Assembly (NCBI RefSeq): GCF_039634365.2
Contig: NZ_CP155079.2
Span: 2,666,001 to 2,730,000 of the forward strand
Length of the DNA stretch: 64,000 nucleotides
Direction of reading: 5' to 3'
From: Mucilaginibacter sp. PAMB04168
Lineage (GTDB): Bacteria; Bacteroidota; Bacteroidia; Sphingobacteriales; Sphingobacteriaceae
This document shows, in pieces, positions 1-8,967 of the stretch. Numbering within the stretch: position 1 is the stretch's first letter; each line of letters begins with the position of its first letter. Below the pieces are notes generated by a model. That model searched no databases and was not told the origin of the DNA. It saw only the letters and a program-made list of their open reading frames with translations. The position numbers and the translations under genes were made by a program.

Positions 1-227
1 AGTTTCGCCAGGATATACAGGTAACCTATCCTTTGGCTTTAGATCCAGGCGCCGATATATTTGGCCGCTTTGCTGATAAAAAAGCTGGTGTTACACGTAA
101 TGTAGTTATCGATCAAAGTGGTAAGATAGTTTTTTTGACGAGGCTTTACGACGTAAACGAATTCACGGAAATGGTAAAAGTGATAGACGATTTAGCAAAC
201 AAACCTTTGTTAAAGGCATCGCTTTAA
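1..227 (+). CDS. Thioredoxin-fold (redoxin/TlpA-like) protein, C-terminal part
   Basis: The gene is cut by the left window edge. The open frame runs from base 3 without a convincing start; the TTG at 33 lies inside the fold and is unlikely to be used. The 75 visible residues read like the end of a thioredoxin-fold redoxin: a YPLALDPG strand/turn, a segment GVTRNVVIDQSGKIVF typical of the last beta strands (a protein or residue named as source, then 'ID..G.I'), and a C-terminal amphipathic helix. The catalytic cysteines, if any, lie outside the window. Peroxiredoxin and TlpA-like thiol-disulfide oxidoreductase cannot be told apart from this piece. Confidence 0.6.
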   Translation, partial: FRQDIQVTYPLALDPGADIFGRFADKKAGVTRNVVIDQSGKIVFLTRLYDVNEFTEMVKVIDDLANKPLLKASL

Positions 228-234
228 AAGCAAT

Positions 235-306
235 GGTGGAGTGGCCGAGCGGTTAGGTAGGGGTCTGCAAAACCTTGTACGGTGGTTCGAATCCATCCTC
301 ACACCT
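235..306 (+). tRNA. tRNA-Cys (anticodon GCA), acceptor stem with an unpaired base
   Basis: The T-loop TTCGAAT (286-292) is closed by GGTGG/CCATC. The anticodon loop CTGCAAA carries GCA on a GGGGT/ACCTT stem, and the D-arm GCCGAGCGGTTAGG is typical of Bacteroidota tRNA-Cys. The 5' acceptor strand is GGTGGAG (235-241), but the 3' side before the expected discriminator T306 is the 8-nt CTCACACC, so A301 must bulge out. This may be a real lesion, a tolerated bulge or a base-calling error. No CCA is encoded. Confidence 0.8.
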
Positions 307-568
307 CATCATCGGGTTATTAAGTTTTAGGCGCTGTAGGCAACCCGGTGGCATTATTTCAAAGCGCTAAGGCAATTTAAATGTATCTACAATTTTATGA
401 ATTTTAATTTTTACTCTAAAACCGGCTTTTTTAAACTAATAGCCTGTATCCACTCTTCGAATGATGTTGCTTGTACAAGCAATGGTTGCTGTTGATCTCG
501 TCTTATTTATAGAGTAACCTTACCGATCCAGGTTCTCACCCTCTTTTTATTTAAATATAAATTTCTTT
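307..568. other. Intergenic region before the M28/SusCD operon
   Basis: No coding sequence was found in these 262 bases. They are AT-rich and hold the palindrome at 467-482. A loose inverted repeat CGGGTT (314-319) / AACCCG just downstream of the tRNA has no T-tract, so it is not called a terminator. No clear TAnnTTTG promoter box was found before 569. Confidence 0.5.
467..482. promoter_or_regulatory. 16-bp perfect palindrome, possible operator
   Basis: TTGCTTGTACAAGCAA is fully self-complementary and lies 86 bp upstream of the M28 peptidase start, where a dimeric repressor or activator could bind. About one perfect 16-bp palindrome is expected by chance in 64 kb, so position is the main argument. 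Confidence 0.3.
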
Positions 569-2797
569 ATGAAAAAAATAAGGATGCTGGCAGTGTTATG
601 CTTTGCCGGTTATGCTACATCATACGCACAAAACACAAACATTAAGGGCTTCACGGCGGCAGCTGCAACTAAACAACTTCAGGCAGAAAAAGACTTTGAT
701 AAGCACATAAGTAATGTGCGTATTGGCCATAATATTAAAGAATTGGCTGCACGTCCTCACCATTTGGGCTCGCCCGGAGGAAAGGCCGTAGCACAAGCCG
801 TTTTACAAAAGTTTAAAGAGTATGGATGGGATGCTCGTATCGAAACGTACCAAGTGTTGTTTCCAACGCCGAAAACGCGATTGCTTGAGCTTACTTATCC
901 TACTCGATATACAGCAAAACTTAAGGAACCGGCTGTTGCCGAGGATGCCACATCAGGGCAGGAAGGGCAGTTGCCCACCTATAATGCCTGGGGAGCCGAT
1001 GGTGATGTAACCGGCGAATTGGTATATGTGAATTACGGCTTGCCCGATGATTACGAGCAGCTTAACAAACTGGGCATTGATGTAAAAGGAAAAATAGTAA
1101 TTGCCAAATATGGCCGCTCGTGGAGAGGTATTAAACCAAAAGTAGCTTATGAGCATGGAGCCATTGGCTGTATAATATATTCAGATCCTAAAGACGATGG
1201 TTTTTACCAGGGCGAGGTATATCCTAAAGGTCCGTTCAAAAATGACCAGACCGTGCAGCGCGGCTCTGTGATGGATATGGTTATTTACCCGGGCGATCCT
1301 TTAACGCCGAATGTTGGGGCAACTGCAAAAGCCAAAAGATTAGACAAAAGCGAGGCGCAGACCATTTTAAAGATTCCGGTGTTACCCATTAGTTATGGTG
1401 ATGCACAACCGTTGCTTGCTGCATTGGGTGGCCCGGTTGCACCGGCAGATTGGCGCGGAGCACTGCCCATTACTTATCATGTTGGCCCGGGCAAAGCAAA
1501 GGTTCATTTAAAAATAGAGCATAACTGGGATTTAGTGCCCGCCTACAACGTAATTGCCAAAATAAAGGGTAGCCAATTCCCTGAGCAATGGGTAATACGG
1601 GGCAATCACCACGATGCCTGGGTAAACGGCGCTGATGACCCCATAAGTGGTTTGGCTGCCCAGTTGGAAGAAGCGAGGGCCATTGGCCTCTTAGTAAAAG
1701 CAGGCTACAAACCAAAACGTACACTGGTTTATTGCGCTTGGGATGGCGAAGAACCATCGTTGCTCGGCTCAACAGAATGGGTGGAGGATCATGCTGTGGA
1801 GCTGAAAGAAAAGGCAGTAGCTTATATCAATTCCGATGGCAACAGCCGTGGCTTTTTGGGTGCCGGAGGTTCGCATGCGCTTGAGGTATTCACCAGCGAA
1901 ATTGCTAAAGACGTGATGGATCCACAGACCCGCGTAAGCGTTTTTGAACGTAAGCGGGCTAATGATGCTGTGCATGCTGTATCAGCCAAAGCGCAAAAAG
2001 CGATACTTAAGCAAGATACGCTCACGCTTTCGGCATTGGGTACGGGTTCTGATTATTCCGCGTTTTTACAGCATTTAGGCATCCCCACACTTAACCTGGG
2101 TTATGGTGGCGAAGACAGCGGAGGTGATTATCATTCCATTTATGACTCGTATGATGATTATGTGCGTTTTAAAGACAGCAGCTTTGTATATGGTGTTGCC
2201 CTGGCCCAAACAGCAGGCCGCGCCGTGTTGCGACTGGCCAATGCAGACGTGTTGCCGTTTGACTTTGTAACCCTGGGTAAAGTTATTAACCAGTACGAAG
2301 GTGAGGTTAAACAACTTACCGAACAGCTACGTGAAAGATACAGTACCGAAAACCAGCTTATAAAAAGCAACAGTTACCAATTGGCTAATGATCCTAAGGA
2401 TAAATCCATTTTACCCGTTGCGAAGCCAGAGGTACCCAGTTTTGATTTTGCAGCGTTTGATAACGCATTACAAAAGCTCAAGCAATTGGCAACTGCTCTA
2501 AATGGGGTAAGTGGCCAGGCATTAAAAGACGCTAAACTGGCTGCAAAATTCAACAACGCAGTTTACCAGGCCGAGAAAAGTTTACTTATTGCAGAAGGGC
2601 TTCCTAAGAGACCATGGTATCGTCACAGTATTTACGCGCCCGGTTTTTACACCGGTTATGGCGTAAAAACGCTCCCCGGCATAAGAGAGGCCATTGAACA
2701 GAATAACTGGGAAGAAGCCAGGCAACAAATAGCCGTAGCTACCAAGGCTATCGAACAGCTTAACACAAAACTTGGAAACATAACTCAAGTTCAATAA
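569..2797 (+). CDS. Secreted M28B family zinc metallopeptidase (glutamate carboxypeptidase II-like)
   Basis: The 742-residue protein has a signal peptide (residues 1-21, ending SYAQ), a PA-type insert (about 100-290), the zinc peptidase domain (about 320-560) and a C-terminal transferrin-receptor-like helical dimerisation domain. All M28 metal and catalytic positions are visible: H347 in GNHHDAW, D357 in ADDPISG, the E394/E395 pair in WDGEEPSLLGSTEW, D423 in YINSDGN and H522 in DYHSIYDSYDDY. Family members are co-catalytic di-zinc exopeptidases that release C-terminal acidic residues or act as aminopeptidases. It is periplasmic or exported. The susC gene follows after 14 nt, so it probably trims peptides imported by that pair. 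Exact specificity cannot be read. Confidence 0.93.
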   Translation: MKKIRMLAVLCFAGYATSYAQNTNIKGFTAAAATKQLQAEKDFDKHISNVRIGHNIKELAARPHHLGSPGGKAVAQAVLQKFKEYGWDARIETYQVLFPTPKTRLLELTYPTRYTAKLKEPAVAEDATSGQEGQLPTYNAWGADGDVTGELVYVNYGLPDDYEQLNKLGIDVKGKIVIAKYGRSWRGIKPKVAYEHGAIGCIIYSDPKDDGFYQGEVYPKGPFKNDQTVQRGSVMDMVIYPGDPLTPNVGATAKAKRLDKSEAQTILKIPVLPISYGDAQPLLAALGGPVAPADWRGALPITYHVGPGKAKVHLKIEHNWDLVPAYNVIAKIKGSQFPEQWVIRGNHHDAWVNGADDPISGLAAQLEEARAIGLLVKAGYKPKRTLVYCAWDGEEPSLLGSTEWVEDHAVELKEKAVAYINSDGNSRGFLGAGGSHALEVFTSEIAKDVMDPQTRVSVFERKRANDAVHAVSAKAQKAILKQDTLTLSALGTGSDYSAFLQHLGIPTLNLGYGGEDSGGDYHSIYDSYDDYVRFKDSSFVYGVALAQTAGRAVLRLANADVLPFDFVTLGKVINQYEGEVKQLTEQLRERYSTENQLIKSNSYQLANDPKDKSILPVAKPEVPSFDFAAFDNALQKLKQLATALNGVSGQALKDAKLAAKFNNAVYQAEKSLLIAEGLPKRPWYRHSIYAPGFYTGYGVKTLPGIREAIEQNNWEEARQQIAVATKAIEQLNTKLGNITQVQ

Positions 2798-2811
2798 CAA
2801 CCTAATAAGAT

Positions 2812-5800
2812 ATGAAATATAAAATTTTACTGTTCATCTTCCTGGTAAGCTGGGTATCCTTTGCCCAAGCACAGGAACGCAAAATAAGCGGGACGGTAAC
2901 GCAGGAGGGTAGTACACAACCCTTGCCCGGTGTAAACGTCAATGTAAAAGGACAAAAAAAGAACACACAAACCGACCCTGATGGTAAGTTTAGCATTAAC
3001 CTGCAGAGCGGCGAAAATACGCTGGTGTTTACCTATGTAGGTTTTGAAACAAAAGAGATACCGGTAAGCGGTAATATATTATCTGTACAACTCAAAGCGG
3101 CCAACAATAATTTGAACGAAGTTGTTGTTGTAGCTTACGGTACGGCCAACAAGGCAACTTACGTTGGCTCGGCATCCGTTGTAAACGCTGCCGATCTTGA
3201 AAAACGGCAGGTATCAAACATCAGCCGTACTTTGCAGGGTGTTGTACCCGGTGTGCAGTCTGTGGCATCGGCCGGGCAGCCTGGTAGCGAAGCAACTATC
3301 CGGCTACGCGGTATAGGTTCCGTTAATGCCTCGAGCGATCCGCTATACGTGGTTGATGGTATTCCATACTCAGGAAATATCAACGCCATTAACACGGCCG
3401 ATGTTGAGTCTATATCTGTACTGAAAGATGCCTCAGCAAGTGCACTTTACGGCTCGCGCGGTGCAAATGGTGTAATTATTATCACTACTAAACGCGGTAA
3501 GTACAATGCTAAGCCTACCGTAACTTTAAACGCTAATACCGGCTTTGCCTCACGTGCAGTTAAGGATTACGACTTTGTAAATACGAACGATTATTTCGAG
3601 TTGCAATGGGAAGCGCTACGTAATAATCAGCTCGATCAAGGTAAGACGGCTCAACAAGCTGCTCAGTTTGCCAGTACCGAGCTGGTGAGTAATCTTAAAA
3701 TCAATCCTTACGGCTCCGCATTTCCTACACCGGTAGGGTTAGATGGCAAAATTGTACCGGGTGCAGTACCTCTGTGGAATGATGACTGGAGCAAATCATT
3801 AAGCCGTACCGGCATCAGGCAGCAGGTTGACTTAGGCATTAGCGGTGGGAGTGCAGACTCTCGCTACTTTGTTTCGGGTGGATACCTGGATGATAAAGGC
3901 TTTATTGTAGGTTCACATTTTAGAAGATACAATGCCCGTGTAAACTACAATACAAAAGTAAATAAGTGGTTTGAAGCAGGCGTGAATGTGGCTGCGTCAA
4001 GCACCAATCAGGATTCTCCTCGGCAAACCGATAGTGACCAGGGTAACTTTGCCAATTTCGGGCGCCTTGTAGCAGACATTTACCCGGTTTATGAGCGTAA
4101 TGCCGATGGTTCTTACAGGCTTGATGCGGCAGGTAATCGCATTTACGACTTCGGTAACTACCGACCCAGTGCTGCCGCCACTGGTAACAACTTGCTGGGT
4201 ATAGCCGATTTGAATACCTACAACAGCAAACAGGATGCATTAATACTACGCGGAAATTTACAGTTTAATATTACCGACGGGTTAAAGTTAAAAAGCAGCG
4301 TTAACACCGATTACAACAACCGTAGCGGCCTATCGTACACAAATCCCATTTATGGTTCGGGTATAACCGGTGGCGGATCGGTAAGTAAAAATGCTGCACG
4401 TACAGTAGGCTATACTATAAATAATCTGCTCGATTATACATTTAACGTAGCCAATGCACACCATTTTAATGTGCTGGCAGGGCAGGAAGTATATGTGCTC
4501 AACATATCAGCCCTATCGGGAAGCCGTAGTAACTTTGGTTTTGCCGATAAGCAAGAGCCTGCAGCAGCATCCCTGTTAAACAGCTTCACCGGCACTTCAG
4601 ATGAATACAAACTGGCGAGCTTTTTAGGTAAGTTAGACTATAACTTCAATCAGCGCTACTATTTTTCAGCCAGTTTCCGCCGCGATGGTTCGTCAAGGTT
4701 CAGTCCGCAATCAAGGTGGGGTAATTTCTGGTCATTGGGTGCATCATGGAATGCCAAATCAGAAAACTTTTTGAAAAATGTGTCATGGTTGAACACTTTT
4801 ACGGTGCGCAGCAGTTACGGTGCACAAGGTAATGACAACCTTGGCAGATACTATGCCTACCAGGACCTGTACTCCATTTACAATAGCTTGGGGCAGGCGG
4901 GCCTGGTTACATCAAGATTGCCGACGCCGGGTTTGAAATGGGAAACCAATTTGAACTTTAACGCCGGTATAGACTTTGCCGTATTTAATAATCGTATCAG
5001 CGGTACGTTCGAGGTATATCAGCGTCGTTCTAAAGACTTACTATTTAGTCGTCCTTTAGCACCGTCATTAGGCTACACTGCCATCGATGACAATATTGGG
5101 TCATTGCGTAACAACGGCTACGAGGGGCAAATTAATTTAGTACCTATAGTTAGCAAGGATGTTAAATGGACCGTTAGCTTTAATTTTGGTCACTATAACA
5201 ACAAGATTACCAAACTTCCTCAAAAGGAAATCATATCTGGTAATGTTGGACAATTAGGGTCAACTAAAAAGCTTACGGTAGGCAGCTCTGTATATGACTT
5301 TTATATCCGTGAGTGGGCCGGGGTAAACCCAGCAAACGGAAAACCGCTTTGGTATAAAAACACTTACACAACCGATGCCTCAGGTAACCGCACCGTAAGT
5401 GGCCGTACTACAACCAGTGTGTATGCCGAAGCTGATCAATACTTTTCGGGAAGCGCGCTTCCGAAATTATACGGCGGTGTGAATACCACTATCAGGTACA
5501 AACAATTTGAGCTGTATGCCTTAGTTGCTTACAACATTGGCGGTAAAATATTGGATTTAGATGAGGTAATGATTTTGCATACCGGCGAAAATACAGGCCG
5601 TACCTGGAGCACCGAGATACTTAACCGTTGGACACCCCAAAACACTGTTACCGATGTGCCACGCTTAACTACTACTGCAACAAATTGGAATAGTATATCA
5701 ACCCGTTTTTTACATGACGCCAGTTATGCCCGTTTAAAAAACGTGAGTCTTGCCTACAACCTGCCCGAAAAGTGGGCAACACGCATTGGCCTTAAAAATG

Positions 5801-5943
5801 TGAGGGTTTACGGAAGAGGCGAAAATTTATACACCTTGTACAATCATAAGGGGATGGACCCTGAACAAGCTGTTGATGGAGTTACCTTTTACCGTTACCC
5901 TGCTCAAAAAACTTACACCTTTGGTTTAGACCTTTCATTTTAA
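2812..5943 (+). CDS. SusC/RagA-type TonB-linked outer-membrane receptor (no STN domain)
   Basis: This 1043-residue protein has a signal peptide (1-20, SFAQAQ), a carboxypeptidase-regulatory-like Ig domain (about 23-100; GTVTQEGSTQPLPGVNVNVKG), a TonB-box-like segment (LNEVVVVAYG, about 103-112), a plug (about 115-225, with the SusC signature LYVVDGIPY and LKDASASALYGSRGANGVI), then a 22-strand barrel ending in an aromatic C-terminus (LDLSF). It imports oligomers bound by its SusD partner, using TonB energy. Unlike the other two SusC proteins here, it has no secretin/TonB N-terminal domain, so FecR-type signalling is not expected. It sits between an M28 peptidase and susD, which points to peptides or amino sugars rather than plain glycans (inference). 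Confidence 0.95.
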   Translation: MKYKILLFIFLVSWVSFAQAQERKISGTVTQEGSTQPLPGVNVNVKGQKKNTQTDPDGKFSINLQSGENTLVFTYVGFETKEIPVSGNILSVQLKAANNNLNEVVVVAYGTANKATYVGSASVVNAADLEKRQVSNISRTLQGVVPGVQSVASAGQPGSEATIRLRGIGSVNASSDPLYVVDGIPYSGNINAINTADVESISVLKDASASALYGSRGANGVIIITTKRGKYNAKPTVTLNANTGFASRAVKDYDFVNTNDYFELQWEALRNNQLDQGKTAQQAAQFASTELVSNLKINPYGSAFPTPVGLDGKIVPGAVPLWNDDWSKSLSRTGIRQQVDLGISGGSADSRYFVSGGYLDDKGFIVGSHFRRYNARVNYNTKVNKWFEAGVNVAASSTNQDSPRQTDSDQGNFANFGRLVADIYPVYERNADGSYRLDAAGNRIYDFGNYRPSAAATGNNLLGIADLNTYNSKQDALILRGNLQFNITDGLKLKSSVNTDYNNRSGLSYTNPIYGSGITGGGSVSKNAARTVGYTINNLLDYTFNVANAHHFNVLAGQEVYVLNISALSGSRSNFGFADKQEPAAASLLNSFTGTSDEYKLASFLGKLDYNFNQRYYFSASFRRDGSSRFSPQSRWGNFWSLGASWNAKSENFLKNVSWLNTFTVRSSYGAQGNDNLGRYYAYQDLYSIYNSLGQAGLVTSRLPTPGLKWETNLNFNAGIDFAVFNNRISGTFEVYQRRSKDLLFSRPLAPSLGYTAIDDNIGSLRNNGYEGQINLVPIVSKDVKWTVSFNFGHYNNKITKLPQKEIISGNVGQLGSTKKLTVGSSVYDFYIREWAGVNPANGKPLWYKNTYTTDASGNRTVSGRTTTSVYAEADQYFSGSALPKLYGGVNTTIRYKQFELYALVAYNIGGKILDLDEVMILHTGENTGRTWSTEILNRWTPQNTVTDVPRLTTTATNWNSISTRFLHDASYARLKNVSLAYNLPEKWATRIGLKNVRVYGRGENLYTLYNHKGMDPEQAVDGVTFYRYPAQKTYTFGLDLSF

Positions 5944-5953
5944 TTAGCTCGTT

Positions 5954-7435
5954 ATGAAAATACGCTATAATAATATTATTAAGATGCTTTTTGTGGCTGC
6001 TGTATTAACCTTATCAGCCTGCAAAGACGACTTTTTTGAAACCTCCCCGTCCGGCGATTTAACCGGCAGTGAAACCTATGCATCAACCAAAAATATTGAT
6101 GCGTTATTTAACGGAACGCTGCGCTATATGATGGAGACCAGCACCTCGCAAGACAATCCGGGCCTATCGGCCATTACCCTTACACATGAAGTAATGGGTG
6201 ATGACGCTATAGCGCGTGATGGAGTATATGGTTTTCGTGATTCATATCCTTACCGCGATCCATTTGATAATACCACAAGGAGGGCGCTTTTCTTTTGGAG
6301 TTTTCAGTATAAGGTAATTGATAACTGCAACAACATATTGGCCAATGTTGGTGCAGCAAGCGGTACGGATGCAGAGCGCCAATACCTTAAAGGACAGGCT
6401 CTTGCACTGCGTGGCTTTGTTTACCTCAATTTAGTAAGGCAATACCAATTTACGTATGCGAAGGATAAGAACGCCAAAGCTGTTCCCATTTACACCGAGC
6501 CAACCAGCCCATCATCAGTACCTAAAGCCCGGGCTACAGTTGAGCAGGTTTATAGCCAGATAATAAGCGACTTAACGCAAGCCGAAACTTTGCTTAACGG
6601 CTTTGTACGTAAAGTAAAAAACCGCCCAGATGCTAACGTGGTTAAGGGTTTGCTTGCCCGTACTTACCTTACTCAGGAAAACTGGACGTTGGCTGCTGCT
6701 AAAGCACGTGAGGCTCGTACAGGGTATAATATTATGGAAGCTACTCAATATACCCAGGGCTTTAACGATGTGAGCAATGTTGAATGGATATGGGGGCATC
6801 CGCAACAAGCCGATCAAAATTTAGGAGGAGCTTCTTACTTTGCTTACATCGACGTTACTCCGGCTGCCGGTTACCGTTCTATTATGCCTGATCCATACTT
6901 CCGACAATTATTTGCCGATGGTGACATTCGCAAAACATTATTTGAGACAGTTACCGTATCAACAGATCCTATGTACCGCTGGATCAAGTATAAAAAGTTT
7001 GTAAATAAGGCTGATCAATCAGGCCATATCGTATTAATGCGCTCTTCAGAAATGGCGCTAATTGAAGCTGAGAGCAAAGCCCGGTTAAATGATCTTACCG
7101 GAGCTATAGCAGCACTTAACGAAGTTAGGGTAAAGCGTAACCTACCCGTTGCTGTGGCGGCCAACTTCAATCAAACAACTTTAATAGAGGAGATATTGAC
7201 CGAACGTCGCCGTGAGTTATGGGGAGAGGGTTTCCGCTTGTATGATTTGTTGCGCTTGCAGCGTGCACCTGTAAGAAGGGAATCAACAGAGACGGTACGC
7301 ATCGGTGCGGCAGACGTGCCAATTAAAGGGCATTACGTTTTAAAATTACCTGATAACAGCAATCTGGTACCAAACAGTATTTACTACCTTTTTCCTATCC
7401 CGGTAAATGAAATTAACACTAATCCAAATCTGTAG
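5954..7435 (+). CDS. SusD/RagB-type outer-membrane binding lipoprotein
   Basis: The 493-residue protein has a lipobox with C23 (LTLSACKDD), TPR-like helices (for example YLKGQALALRGFVYLNLVRQYQ) and the C-terminal SusD core (LTERRRELWGEGFRLYDLLRLQR), ending IPVNEINTNPNL. It is the surface lid and ligand-binding partner of the SusC encoded 10 nt upstream. SusD proteins usually end NPNLxQNPGY. Here TAG follows NPNL and the next in-frame codons read VQYNY, so the protein stops a few residues short of the usual tail. This is probably harmless. Confidence 0.94.
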   Translation: MKIRYNNIIKMLFVAAVLTLSACKDDFFETSPSGDLTGSETYASTKNIDALFNGTLRYMMETSTSQDNPGLSAITLTHEVMGDDAIARDGVYGFRDSYPYRDPFDNTTRRALFFWSFQYKVIDNCNNILANVGAASGTDAERQYLKGQALALRGFVYLNLVRQYQFTYAKDKNAKAVPIYTEPTSPSSVPKARATVEQVYSQIISDLTQAETLLNGFVRKVKNRPDANVVKGLLARTYLTQENWTLAAAKAREARTGYNIMEATQYTQGFNDVSNVEWIWGHPQQADQNLGGASYFAYIDVTPAAGYRSIMPDPYFRQLFADGDIRKTLFETVTVSTDPMYRWIKYKKFVNKADQSGHIVLMRSSEMALIEAESKARLNDLTGAIAALNEVRVKRNLPVAVAANFNQTTLIEEILTERRRELWGEGFRLYDLLRLQRAPVRRESTETVRIGAADVPIKGHYVLKLPDNSNLVPNSIYYLFPIPVNEINTNPNL

Positions 7436-7556
7436 GTGCAATACAACTACAAGCGTGAAAACTGTTCGCAAGTTTCTATGCTGAGTAAGCAGTTTGCAAA
7501 TCAATAAGCTTTTCCTTAAATGGTGTATTAAAAAGTATTTGAGGTGATTTGCGCAG

Positions 7557-7600
7557 GGGTGACAATGTAGTACGAAAGTAGAACATTGTCACCCTTTTTA
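7557..7600 (+). terminator. Rho-independent terminator of the M28-SusCD operon
   Basis: GGGTGACAATGT (7557-7568) pairs perfectly with ACATTGTCACCC (7583-7594), followed by TTTTTA. The loop contains a small TAC-GAAA-GTA hairpin (7571-7580), a GNRA-type tetraloop. The site is 120 nt after the susD stop. Confidence 0.85.
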
Positions 7601-7929
7601 TTTGAGGTGCGTTTAGATATACTGTTATTGAATTTATTTTGAACCGGTTTTGAGCTGTTAAATACCTTACATCCAAATTAAAAAAGCACACCTATTTCTG
7701 TAATGCAGGTTATTTCCCGATTCAAGGTTCACGTGAGGTGTTTTCCATAAAAACCGTTTTCATGCTAACTATTTGAAAAGTGTCGTCTGTAACAAAAAAG
7801 GGTATTTAGTGACGTAGCATTCCGTTAAACCGCCCACACTCAGTCAGCGGCACGTCTAAATTTGTGATTGATTTTTATTAATGTTAGCTGAACGGTTCTG
7901 TACCTATATCGCTAAAAAATGCTTGCTTG
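7601..7929. other. Intergenic region between convergent genes
   Basis: Nothing recognisable was found in these 329 bases beyond the terminator just before them. There is no coding frame of interest, RNA gene or repeat, and no clear terminator for the minus-strand oxidoreductase. Confidence 0.5.
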
Positions 7930-8952
7930 TTAACGCCAACCCAATCCCGGAGCTACATGCTTTAAAATCGCTGACAGCACATGCACATTGTAATCGACAC
8001 CTAATGTGTTTGGAATTGTTAAAAGTAGCGTATCTGCTTCTTGGATAGCTTCATCTTTAGCCAGTTCTTCAATGAGTTTATCCGGTTCAGCCGCATAACT
8101 TTTTCCAAAAATTGCCCGCTTGTCACTTTCTATGTAGCCGAAACTATCAGCCGCTTTACCTTGCTGGCCAAAGTAATATCGGTCCTGGTCAGTTACAAGC
8201 GCAAAAATAGACCGACTTACCGAAACACGTGGTTCACGTTCATGTCCTGCTTTTTTCCAAGCTTCTTTATACAATCTGATTTGTTCTGCCTGCTGGATAT
8301 GAAAAGGCTTACCAGTTTCATCAAACTTTAAGGTTGAACTTTGCAGGTGCATGCCATTTTCGGCCGCCCAAATGGCAGTTGCGTTCGATGCAGCTCCCCA
8401 CCAAATGCGTTCCCGCAATCCTTCAGCATAGGGCTCCAGACGCAACAATCCCGGCGGATTGGGAAACATTGGGTATGGGTTAGGCTCGGCAAATCCGGCT
8501 CCTTCTAGTTTATTTAAAAACTCAAGCGCTTTTTTGCGCCCCATATCTGCATCGGTTTCACCATCGGCAGGTTCGTAACCGAAATGACGCCAGCCGTCAA
8601 TTACCTGCTCCGGTGATCCCCTGCTTATTCCTAACTGCAACCGGCCACCCGAAATCAGGTCTGCAGCACCAGCGTCTTCCACCATATACATAGGATTTTC
8701 ATAGCGCATATCGATCACGCCAGTTCCAATCTCTATTTTACTTGTTTTGGCACCAATAGCCGATAGCAAAGGAAATGGTGATGCCAATTGAGCCGCAAAA
8801 TGATGGACGCGAAAATAGGCGCCATCTAAACCAAGCTCCTCGGCCGCAACAGCCAGGTCGATGGACTGAAGCAACGTGTCACCTGCTGTCCGAGTTTGGT
8901 AAGCAGGATGGTTAGACCAATGTCCAAACGATAAAAATCCAATTTTCTTCAT
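7930..8952 (-). CDS. LLM-class flavin-dependent oxidoreductase (luciferase-like)
   Basis: The 340-residue cytoplasmic TIM-barrel protein has no signal peptide. Its N-terminus IGFLSFGHWSNHP, the block ELGLDGAYFRVHHFAAQLASPFPLLSAIGAKTSKIEIGTGVIDMRYENP and the segment LISGGRLQLGISRGSPEQ match bacterial luciferase-like monooxygenases that use FMNH2 or F420. The length is normal. Substrate is not predictable; many members are uncharacterised, and some oxidise alkanes, sulfonates or nitriloacetate. It is a single gene, divergent from the sigma factor at 9535. The ATG at 8952 lies 7 nt after a TAGCTTTG box on the minus strand, which supports this start. Confidence 0.9.
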   Translation of the reverse strand: MKKIGFLSFGHWSNHPAYQTRTAGDTLLQSIDLAVAAEELGLDGAYFRVHHFAAQLASPFPLLSAIGAKTSKIEIGTGVIDMRYENPMYMVEDAGAADLISGGRLQLGISRGSPEQVIDGWRHFGYEPADGETDADMGRKKALEFLNKLEGAGFAEPNPYPMFPNPPGLLRLEPYAEGLRERIWWGAASNATAIWAAENGMHLQSSTLKFDETGKPFHIQQAEQIRLYKEAWKKAGHEREPRVSVSRSIFALVTDQDRYYFGQQGKAADSFGYIESDKRAIFGKSYAAEPDKLIEELAKDEAIQEADTLLLTIPNTLGVDYNVHVLSAILKHVAPGLGWR

Positions 8953-8959
8953 TCTATCA

Positions 8960-8967
8960 CAAAGCTA
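8960..8967 (-). promoter_or_regulatory. Bacteroidota -7 box before the luciferase-like gene
   Basis: Read on the minus strand, TAGCTTTG matches TAnnTTTG. A TTTG lies about 14 nt further upstream, closer than the usual 17-23 nt spacing. The start codon begins 7 nt downstream, so any leader would be very short. Confidence 0.45.
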
